Shown: in pieces, positions 1-5,061 of the stretch
Position numbering within the stretch: position 1 is the first letter of the stretch
Layout of the letters: each line of letters opens with the position of its first letter
NCBI GenBank assembly: GCA_039797965.1
Contig: JBDKGX010000136.1
Coordinates: 1-6,491 of the forward strand
Reading direction: 5' to 3'
Source: Thiofilum sp039797965
GTDB taxonomy: Bacteria; Pseudomonadota; Gammaproteobacteria; Thiotrichales; Thiotrichaceae
DNA: 6,491 nucleotides
Translations under genes and position numbers: made by a program
The notes under the pieces: generated by a model
Told to the model about the DNA's origin: nothing
Seen by the model: the letters and a program-made list of their open reading frames with translations, nothing else
The model's database searches: none

Positions 1-468
1 AGAGTTGACATCTTTCCAAGTTTTATAAGGATTAGGTACTAAACCACCCGTGCTATTAGGTACTTGCTTGGCTAGGGCTTTGAAAATATCAATACGATTA
101 AGATTAAAAGCAGGTGCATTTACCGCATTTGCGATGGCAATACCATCATATCCCACTTTGATCTCAACGACTTCTACGCCATTTTTTTGGCAATCCGCTA
201 GTTCAGTATCTTTAATACGACGAGAAGCGTTGGCAATATCAGGCGTATTAACCCCTACCCCGCCGCAAAATAACTTCATCCCACCGCCAGTACCTGTCGA
301 TTCAACTTTAGGAGCTGGTTTGCCCGTTTTTTTGGCGTAATTTTCAGCCACTGTCGTTGAGAAAGGGTATACCGTAGAAGAGCCTACAATAGAAATATTG
401 GTACGTGCTTGAGCCACACCTGCCCCTAGCACCAAACCTGTAGTAACCAGCAATGCCAATGCCTTCAT
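1..468 (-). CDS. pstS: PstS-like periplasmic phosphate-binding protein, C-terminal part beyond the window
   Basis: This is the N-terminal 156 residues of a substrate-binding protein for a phosphate ABC transporter (PstS family); the rest lies left of base 1. Residues 1-21 form a signal peptide (MKALALLV..., hydrophobic core, cleavage expected after AQA), so the protein is periplasmic. The mature part opens with NISIVGSSTVYPF (24-36), then STGTGGG (57-63) and an ASRRI segment (81-85). This is the serine/threonine- and glycine-rich pattern that lines the phosphate site in PstS. Cys68 and Cys93 could form a disulfide. I chose the ATG at 468 because an AAGAG Shine-Dalgarno (478-482) lies 9 nt upstream. 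The in-frame ATG at 474 lies only 3 nt from it. A Pho-box promoter directly upstream supports a phosphate-starvation role. Whether pstCAB follow cannot be seen. The family is fairly sure; relatives such as sulfate- or tungstate-binding proteins are less likely. Confidence 0.88.
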   Translation of the reverse strand, partial: MKALALLVTTGLVLGAGVAQARTNISIVGSSTVYPFSTTVAENYAKKTGKPAPKVESTGTGGGMKLFCGGVGVNTPDIANASRRIKDTELADCQKNGVEVVEIKVGYDGIAIANAVNAPAFNLNRIDIFKALAKQVPNSTGGLVPNPYKTWKDVNS

Positions 469-477
469 ATACATAAT

Positions 478-482
478 CTCTT
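478..482 (-). promoter_or_regulatory. Shine-Dalgarno of pstS
   Basis: AAGAG on the minus strand, 9 nt before the ATG at 468. It decides the start in favour of 468 over the in-frame ATG at 474. Confidence 0.5.
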
Positions 483-512
483 GAGTTGTCATCGTTAAGC
501 TAAGATGCGGGC

Positions 513-568
513 AGTCTAGGCTCACTGCATGTCAATTAGATTACGGTTATATGAAGGATTTATTACAC
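513..568 (-). promoter_or_regulatory. PhoB-dependent promoter of pstS: four Pho-box repeats plus -10
   Basis: Read on the minus strand, four 7-bp elements recur every 11 bp: GTGTAAT (568-562), CCTTCAT (557-551), CCGTAAT (546-540) and TTGACAT (535-529). The 4-bp AT-rich spacers are AAAT, ATAA and CTAA. Each element matches 5 of 7 positions of the PhoB half-site CTGTCAT. The last is followed by exactly 10 bp and then TAGACT (518-513), a 4/6 match to the -10 consensus. Both the repeat period and the 10-bp distance to the -10 copy the E. coli pstS promoter. This predicts activation by phosphorylated PhoB under phosphate limitation, with the transcript starting near 506 and a leader of about 38 nt. 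TTGACA alone could be read as a -35, but no -10 lies 16-18 bp beyond it. Confidence 0.78.
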
Positions 569-591
569 TCGCAACCACTAATAGAGTTCAC

Positions 592-969
592 TTAATCTAA
601 TGCTCGAATACCACTTTTGCCAATCTCCAAATGCTCTACCCATCCCGAAGCCATGCGCCCTACACACGCGTCGGTCTTCTCACCATCACTAAACTGAGCC
701 TCTACTGTAAACCCCTGACCTAGCTCATGATTAAGAGTGATAAGGCGAGCTTCGTTGGGTTGGAGTTGAGTTAATAAAATGCGTTCTTGGAGAAAGTCAC
801 TGCCATGCTCCACCCGCACTAATGGAACAACTTCTGAGAGGGTATTTTTAATTTCTATATAAACAGCATGACGGGGAAAATCCTGAGAATGCCAACGTTG
901 TACTACTAACCCACCCAGTATTAAGCCTATCAAAATTGCTATTACTAAGCCTCTCACTTCACGCGCCAT
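592..969 (-). CDS. small membrane-anchored protein of unknown function
   Basis: I do not recognise this 125-residue protein. Residues about 7-24 (GLVIAILIGLILGGLVV) form one hydrophobic helix. It is preceded by Arg3 and Arg6 and followed by a soluble part of about 100 residues. That suggests an N-in, C-out anchor with the soluble part in the periplasm. The soluble part alternates short hydrophobic strands (AVYIEIKN, VVPLVRVEH, ARLITLNHE, GFTVEAQFSD) with turns, which suits a small beta-sandwich; this is inference. There is one cysteine, near residue 102, and no lipobox. A GAGA stretch about 8 nt before the ATG at 969 serves as a plausible ribosome site. The gene lies 78 bp after the Lrp-type regulator and ends 24 bp before the pstS Pho box. 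Co-transcription with the regulator is possible but not shown. Length, start signal and lack of internal stops make it a real gene. Confidence 0.72.
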   Translation of the reverse strand: MAREVRGLVIAILIGLILGGLVVQRWHSQDFPRHAVYIEIKNTLSEVVPLVRVEHGSDFLQERILLTQLQPNEARLITLNHELGQGFTVEAQFSDGEKTDACVGRMASGWVEHLEIGKSGIRALD

Positions 970-1047
970 ACGTCTGTCTCAAGCAAAAGGCGCTATCATG
1001 GTGTAATGTCTAACGGAGTACTTTGATTAAAGCCAAACTCATTAACA

Positions 1048-1461
1048 CTATTTGACCACACGAATACTACTTGCCACTTTATAGCGCCCATACTTTAGCA
1101 ACGCATTTAAAAAGGGTTCTAAATCACCCGCCGCCTGCGACACAAACACTAGATGATAACAACCCTCACCGGTAGTTTTAAATGCACTTTCAACCCGTTC
1201 ATCCTGTTGTAAAAAGCTCTCAAAACGATCAAATTGCTGGGTTGCCATGAACATCGTAATAAAATGACGCTCAACGGAGTGTTGTTTAATGGTATAACCA
1301 CTAATAAACCCTTGATCCTCAAGAGTTTGTACACGAGCCGCTACGGCCTGTCCGGTTAAATGCACCAGTTTACCCAATTGTTGCCAGCTTATCCGGCTAT
1401 TGGCTTTCAGATGTTTAAGAATGGTTTGGTTAATAGAGTTGCTCATCGGGGATTTAATCAT
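1048..1461 (-). CDS. Lrp/AsnC-family transcriptional regulator
   Basis: This 137-residue protein has the two-part Lrp/AsnC layout. A winged helix-turn-helix at about residues 10-58 (TILKHLKANSRISWQQLGKL, then a recognition helix around LTGQAVAARVQTLEDQGFISGY) precedes a ligand-sensing RAM/AsnC domain at about 65-137. The RAM hallmark TTGEGCYHLVFV (95-106) and a closing VASSIRVV strand are visible. Family members bind DNA as dimers or octamers and usually answer to amino acids; the effector here cannot be read. The usual LDxxD opening is replaced by SINQ. The start is uncertain: ATG 1461 and ATG 1446 (residue 6, MSNSINQ...) both lack a Shine-Dalgarno, and the second would still begin right at the family's normal N-terminus. 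It follows murQ by 74 bp, and a cluster of TAGTGT repeats in that gap could be its own operator. Confidence 0.86.
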   Translation of the reverse strand: MIKSPMSNSINQTILKHLKANSRISWQQLGKLVHLTGQAVAARVQTLEDQGFISGYTIKQHSVERHFITMFMATQQFDRFESFLQQDERVESAFKTTGEGCYHLVFVSQAAGDLEPFLNALLKYGRYKVASSIRVVK

Positions 1462-1482
1462 ATTAAATATTAAACTTAAACC

Positions 1483-1531
1483 ACACTAACAGAATTTTAC
1501 TCAAATTGCTGATCTAGTGTTAATTAGTGTT
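1483..1531. promoter_or_regulatory. cluster of TAGTGT repeats upstream of the Lrp-type gene, possible operator
   Basis: TAGTGTT occurs twice in direct orientation 10 bp apart (1515-1521 and 1525-1531, one helical turn). TTAGTGT occurs once on the opposite strand (1483-1489). The repeats lie in the 74-bp gap between the murQ stop and the regulator start. Lrp-family proteins often bind phased sites on one face of the helix and regulate their own gene, which makes this a candidate autoregulatory operator. The first and third copies could instead form a weak 7-bp hairpin with a 34-nt loop after murQ. Confidence 0.3.
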
Positions 1532-1535
1532 TAGA

Positions 1536-2411
1536 TTAATAAATAGCTTTTCTTAAATTACCGTGTGTTTTTTCTAAAAGGCTTTTTGCCTGACCTACTG
1601 AAATATTATTTTTTACCATTAAAATTGCTAGCTTAACCGAGTTATTAGCTTCTTTTAATACTTGCTGAGCTTTGTCCTCAGTGCAATTCGTAGCATTCAT
1701 AACTAAATAGATAGCTCGTATTAATAACTTTTGATTAGTAGGCTGCATATCAATCATTAAGTTACCCAGTACTTTATTTAAACGCACCATAATGGCACTG
1801 GATAAGGTATTTAATACAACCTTTTGTGCCGTACCTGCTTTAAGTCGTGTACTGCCTGCAATGACCTCCGCGCCTGTGTCTAGTACTATGCTGATTTCAG
1901 CCTCGGTCACTAGAGGTGTATTCGGGTTATTAGCAATACCAATGGTCAGTGCGCCTTGTTGTCTGGCAAATCGTACAGCACTGGTTGTAAAAGGAGTTCG
2001 CCCTGATGCAGCTAAACCGATCACCACATCTAACTCACTGATATTAATCTCACTTAATGACTCAATAGCCTCCTCAATATTGTCCTCTGCACCTTCTACA
2101 GCATGAAAATAAGCAGACTGACCTCCTGCCATCATCGCAATAGCACGATCACTAGGCCATGCAAAGGTGGGGAATAACTCGCTACTATCCAACATCCCCA
2201 AACGCCCCGAAGTACCCGCTCCGACATAAATTAAACGCCCCCCTCGCTCTAAATGCTTAACAGCGCTTTCTACAGCGTATGCAATAGAATCATGAGCGAC
2301 TTTTACTGCTTGAATTGCCAGTACTTGATCATCAATAAAGGTCGTCACCAAATCACGAGTCACTAACTCATCTAAAGCAGCAAATCGAGGATCAATAGTT
2401 TCAGTACTCAT
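1536..2411 (-). CDS. murQ: N-acetylmuramic acid 6-phosphate etherase MurQ
   Basis: MurQ cleaves the lactyl ether of N-acetylmuramic acid 6-phosphate, giving N-acetylglucosamine 6-phosphate and D-lactate, a cytoplasmic step of peptidoglycan recycling. From the ATG at 2411 the protein has 291 residues, close to the roughly 298 of E. coli MurQ. The sugar-phosphate-binding SIS domain carries the signature VGAGTSGRLGMLDSSE (about 63-78), followed by PTF and AGGQSAYFHAVEGAEDN. The two family catalytic glutamates correspond to Glu78 in SSE and Glu109 in GAED. The C-terminal 60 residues form the small helical, UBA-like domain (MNATNCTEDKAQQVLKE...VKLAILM). I prefer ATG 2411 to the in-frame ATG at 2417, because GCGAG lies 8 nt before 2411 but only 2 nt before 2417. 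The usual neighbours murR, murP or anmK are absent here; an Lrp/AsnC regulator follows instead. Confidence 0.95.
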   Translation of the reverse strand: MSTETIDPRFAALDELVTRDLVTTFIDDQVLAIQAVKVAHDSIAYAVESAVKHLERGGRLIYVGAGTSGRLGMLDSSELFPTFAWPSDRAIAMMAGGQSAYFHAVEGAEDNIEEAIESLSEINISELDVVIGLAASGRTPFTTSAVRFARQQGALTIGIANNPNTPLVTEAEISIVLDTGAEVIAGSTRLKAGTAQKVVLNTLSSAIMVRLNKVLGNLMIDMQPTNQKLLIRAIYLVMNATNCTEDKAQQVLKEANNSVKLAILMVKNNISVGQAKSLLEKTHGNLRKAIY

Positions 2412-2453
2412 CAGCATTACTCGCTTTTTTAATAATCCTATATTTAAAATCAG

Positions 2454-2465
2454 GATAAATTTATC
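2454..2465. promoter_or_regulatory. 12-bp palindrome upstream of murQ, possible operator
   Basis: GATAAATTTATC is a perfect palindrome ending 42 bp before the murQ start, within the 187-bp gap after the Sel1-repeat gene. Position and symmetry fit a repressor site. One or two such palindromes are expected by chance in a window of this size, so the call is weak. Direct repeats GTGACTTAAA (2487-2496) and GTGACTTTAAA (2547-2557) lie further upstream. I found no convincing -35/-10 pair. Confidence 0.2.
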
Positions 2466-2598
2466 AGTGCTATAGTTTGCTTATACGTGACTTAAACCTG
2501 CAATAAACTTAATGCGCTTATTTGATTAATGTAATTAAGATAATGGGTGACTTTAAAAATTGAATAACAATGCAATATTATATAGCTTAATGAGTGAT

Positions 2599-2632
2599 AG
2601 GAGCCTAATTTTAAGTAATAAATTAGACTCCT
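2599..2632 (-). terminator. stem-loop after the Sel1-repeat lipoprotein gene, probable terminator
   Basis: Positions 2599-2611 pair with 2620-2632 over 13 bp with one mismatch, closing an 8-nt loop. The stem begins 12 nt after the stop codon at 2644-2646, the usual place for a terminator or a 3'-end-stabilising hairpin. No clear U-tract follows on the minus strand, so intrinsic termination may be weak and mRNA stabilisation is an alternative. Confidence 0.5.
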
Positions 2633-2643
2633 GCTCCAGCTTA

Positions 2644-3780
2644 TTATTTTTTATCGGTGGTTTCTTTAGTGGGTGCGGTTGACGTTGGTTTAGCATCGCC
2701 AGAATCTTCTGAGGCGCCTTCAGTTGGCTTAGCGTTTTCGGTAGATTCATCCTCAGCAGGTTCTTGATACAGTTCATCTAAAGCGGCTTGAGCTTCAGGG
2801 TGTGAGGCATCGGCGGCTTTTTGTAACCACTCCACTGCTTTATCTAAATTCTGCTCTACCCCTTCACCATCCCGATACATTAAGCCCAAATTATATTGCG
2901 CATTGATATTGCCTTGTTCAGCCGCTTTGGTGTACCACTCTACGGCTTTTTTCTTATCAACCGCGACACCTTCACCCGTATCGTACATTACCCCCAGATC
3001 AGTTTGGGCATCGGTATCGCCTTGTTCGGCGGCTTTGGTGTACCACTCTACTGCCTTTTTATTATCTTCTGGCACACCTTGACCATCATCATACATTAAC
3101 CCTAAATTTGTCTGCGCCGCTGCTAACCCTTGGTCAGCGGCTTTGGTAAAGTACTCAAAGGCTTTCGCGTGATCTTGGGTCAAACCTTGCCCTTGTGCAT
3201 ACATTGCTCCCAAATTAAATTGGGCTAAGGCATCATTTTTTTCAGCCGCTTTAGTAAAGTACTCAATGGCTTTTTTGTCATCTTGGGTTATACCTTGCCC
3301 ACTAATGTACATAATGCCTAAGCTGGTTTGAGCAGGGAGATAATTTTGATCAGCCGCTTTAGTAAAGTACTCCACTGCTTTTTTATCATCTTGGGTTACC
3401 CCATCGCCCTTAGCGTACAACACTGCTAAATTATACTGAGCAGCGGCTAAGCCTTGCTCAGCAGCTTTAGTAAAGTACTCTGCCGCTTTTTTACTGTCTT
3501 TCTCAACCCCATCACCTTTACCGTAACGCACGCCTAAATTGTATTGTTCCCACTTATCTTCTGTAACAGCTACCGCCTCAGTCGGAGTGGCTGCGGGGTT
3601 AGTAACACTAGGGGGGGTTGGGGTTGTAGAAGCAGGTGTACTGGCAGCAGGAACGACAGAAGAGGTCGACTCACTACTAGCGGGAGGTACTTTTTTCTCA
3701 TCGGTTGAATCATTACAACCGACCACACTCAACATCACAACACTGCTTAACACTACAGCAGAAATTAGTTTCGGGGACAT
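2644..3780 (-). CDS. Sel1-repeat (TPR-like) lipoprotein
   Basis: The 378-residue product is an exported, lipid-anchored solenoid protein. Residues 1-22 are a lipoprotein signal peptide ending in the lipobox VVGC, with Cys22 as the acylated residue. Asn23 follows, not Asp, so sorting to the outer membrane is expected. A Ser/Thr/Pro/Ala-rich linker spans 25-75. Seven contiguous Sel1 repeats of exactly 36 residues fill 79-330; each has the pattern YNLGxxYxxGxGVxxDxKKAxEYxTKAAxQG. The tail (340-378) is acidic, rich in Glu, Thr and Ser, and probably disordered. Sel1 solenoids are protein-binding scaffolds; the partner is unknown and no enzyme domain is present. I place the start at ATG 3780, where GGAAG lies 5 nt upstream and a canonical signal peptide begins. 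Upstream in-frame ATGs at 3849 and 3792 would bury the signal peptide. The gene stands alone, divergent from the next gene. Confidence 0.9.
   Translation of the reverse strand: MSPKLISAVVLSSVVMLSVVGCNDSTDEKKVPPASSESTSSVVPAASTPASTTPTPPSVTNPAATPTEAVAVTEDKWEQYNLGVRYGKGDGVEKDSKKAAEYFTKAAEQGLAAAQYNLAVLYAKGDGVTQDDKKAVEYFTKAADQNYLPAQTSLGIMYISGQGITQDDKKAIEYFTKAAEKNDALAQFNLGAMYAQGQGLTQDHAKAFEYFTKAADQGLAAAQTNLGLMYDDGQGVPEDNKKAVEWYTKAAEQGDTDAQTDLGVMYDTGEGVAVDKKKAVEWYTKAAEQGNINAQYNLGLMYRDGEGVEQNLDKAVEWLQKAADASHPEAQAALDELYQEPAEDESTENAKPTEGASEDSGDAKPTSTAPTKETTDKK
2791..3546 (-). repeat. seven tandem 108-bp units encoding Sel1 repeats
   Basis: Seven in-frame units of 108 bp (36 codons) run without any length change. 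Some neighbours are still similar at DNA level: 2911-2952 and 3019-3060 differ at only 4 of 42 positions. The segment TAAAGTACTC recurs at exactly 108-bp steps, with AGTACT at 3150, 3258, 3366 and 3474. This points to fairly recent internal duplication, and the array could change copy number by recombination. Confidence 0.85.
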
Positions 3781-3878
3781 ATAAACTTCCATAGAAAACC
3801 AAGAGGGCTTATTGCAACTAAGCGTAGAATCACTGCCCACAGATAGCAATCCTTACCTTAAAAAATGACCATTTCAGC

Positions 3879-3894
3879 TACTACTCGTGTAGTA
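3879..3894. promoter_or_regulatory. inverted repeat in the divergent intergenic region
   Basis: TACTAC (3879-3884) and GTAGTA (3889-3894) form a perfect 6-bp inverted repeat around a 4-bp spacer. They lie in the 222-bp region between the two divergent genes (3781-4002). The shape suits a dimeric regulator acting on one or both genes. I see no confident promoter elements for either gene in this region. Confidence 0.22.
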
Positions 3895-4002
3895 ATCCTC
3901 AGGAATCCTTAAAACCTCGTTAAAATACTAGGTCATCTATCACCACTAGCCTCATACTTACAGATACGACTCAGTACTTAAAACATCACTATCGGGGTTT
4001 CT

Positions 4003-5040
4003 ATGGGCGGTCAAGCATTAAAACATACCACCACGCGACGCTATGAACGGGCTGAATATGAAGTACTCCGCGATCAAGTACTAAGCACTCTAAAAACTGA
4101 CTTTCCCCATCGAAAGCTTGCTGATATTCAAGCCTATCGCACAAAACCTTCCTTTGGGGATTTAGATGTTTTAATGGATACGGATGGCATTCGTGAACAT
4201 CTAGCACCTTATATTCGAGAGCGTTTTCAACCTAATGAGCTAGTCGTTAATAATCATGTCTATTCTTTTGATTATCAGCAATTTCAAATTGATATTATTG
4301 GCTCTCCCCATGAGGATTTTGAAATATCCCGACACTATTTTGCATGGAATGATTTAGGCAATATTATTGGGCGGCTTTATCATAAAATGGGGTTTAAATA
4401 TGGGCATAATGGTTTAAGTTTAATAGTCCGCGAAGGTCAGTATATTATGGGAGAAATTAGTCTTTCTAAAGAGATTAATACCATTTTAGCCTTTGCTGAG
4501 CTAAGCCCTGAACGCTTTGCACAAGGCTTTGATACGTTGGAAGATATTTTTCTCTTTGCAGCTTCATCACCTTATTTTAATAAGCAAATTTACTTATTAG
4601 ATAATCGCAATCATGCTTCTCGTATTCGCGATAAAAAACGGGCGACTTATAATAGCTTACTAAAATGGCTAGAAACTCAAGAATCTCTCAATGCTTATCC
4701 GTGGGACAGTATGCGCGAACAAGGAGGGCGACAAATTACAACCTCATTTTTGCAAAAAGCCTTTACATGGTTTCCACACGCTCAACCCCTTTATGAGCAA
4801 TTACAAACAGACTATGCGCTTAAAAATCGAATAAAGGAAAAATTCTCGGGTAGTCTCATCATGGAATTAACCGGACTCGACGGCAAAGTACTGGGGCATT
4901 TTATGACTTATTTACGCGAGCAAGGGGCTAAAGAGTGGGGTGATTTTACGAAATGGCTAGATCAAAGTACTCCTGAAACTATTAGCGCTTGGGTATTAGA
5001 ACAATTTGAAATTTATAAAACCACAACCTCTATCGTGTAG
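4003..5040 (+). CDS. nucleotidyltransferase-like protein of unknown role
   Basis: I do not recognise the family by name. The 345-residue protein carries a polymerase-beta-like nucleotidyltransferase signature: SFGDLDVLM (50-58) gives Asp53 and Asp55, and FQIDIIG (94-100) gives a possible third metal-binding carboxylate at Asp97. It opens with GGQALK followed by a basic stretch (TTTRRYER). Near the C-terminus, FSGSLIMELTGLDGKVLGHFM (281-301) recalls the motif in the last helical domain of CCA-adding enzymes and poly(A) polymerases, where a glycine-rich loop contacts RNA. That resemblance is by eye. A GFKYGHNGL segment lies in the middle. No signal peptide or membrane helix is seen, so it is probably cytoplasmic. 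The start at 4003 has only a weak GGGG ribosome site 5-6 nt upstream. It is a lone gene, divergent from the lipoprotein gene and convergent with the transporter gene. Template-independent nucleotide addition to RNA, or to a protein or small molecule, is possible. Confidence 0.82.
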   Translation: MGGQALKHTTTRRYERAEYEVLRDQVLSTLKTDFPHRKLADIQAYRTKPSFGDLDVLMDTDGIREHLAPYIRERFQPNELVVNNHVYSFDYQQFQIDIIGSPHEDFEISRHYFAWNDLGNIIGRLYHKMGFKYGHNGLSLIVREGQYIMGEISLSKEINTILAFAELSPERFAQGFDTLEDIFLFAASSPYFNKQIYLLDNRNHASRIRDKKRATYNSLLKWLETQESLNAYPWDSMREQGGRQITTSFLQKAFTWFPHAQPLYEQLQTDYALKNRIKEKFSGSLIMELTGLDGKVLGHFMTYLREQGAKEWGDFTKWLDQSTPETISAWVLEQFEIYKTTTSIV

Positions 5041-5061
5041 CAGAAGCCTAAGACTTCTGCT
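5039..5061. terminator. hairpin across the convergent stop codons, possible bidirectional terminator
   Basis: AGCAGAAG (5039-5046) pairs perfectly with CTTCTGCT (5054-5061) around a 7-nt loop. The stem starts inside the stop codon of the gene ending at 5040, and the loop holds the stop of the transporter gene (5048-5050). One hairpin could serve both convergent transcripts. Neither side has a strong U-tract, so termination strength is uncertain. Confidence 0.42.

Noticed and set aside
50..340. Plus-strand open frame at the left end
   Set aside because: It is opposite pstS, whose frame carries the signal peptide and the family motifs.
1792..2106. Plus-strand open frame inside murQ
   Set aside because: It lies antisense to the most conserved part of murQ, and its translation shows no recognisable domain.
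2896..3099. Plus-strand open frame opposite the Sel1 repeats
   Set aside because: It is an antisense shadow of the tandem repeats; the minus frame has a signal peptide, repeat motifs and a ribosome site.
2791..3546. Regularly spaced repeats that could suggest a CRISPR array
   Set aside because: The 108-bp period is in frame and encodes 36-residue Sel1 units. There are no short identical repeats with unique spacers.
3781..3849. Longer N-terminus for the Sel1-repeat protein
   Set aside because: It would place 23 residues before a canonical lipoprotein signal peptide, and the proper Shine-Dalgarno GGAAG sits before 3780.
4001..4207. Minus-strand open frame opposite the start of the nucleotidyltransferase-like gene
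   Set aside because: It is short, has no ribosome site, and covers the segment encoding the catalytic GDLD motif on the other strand.
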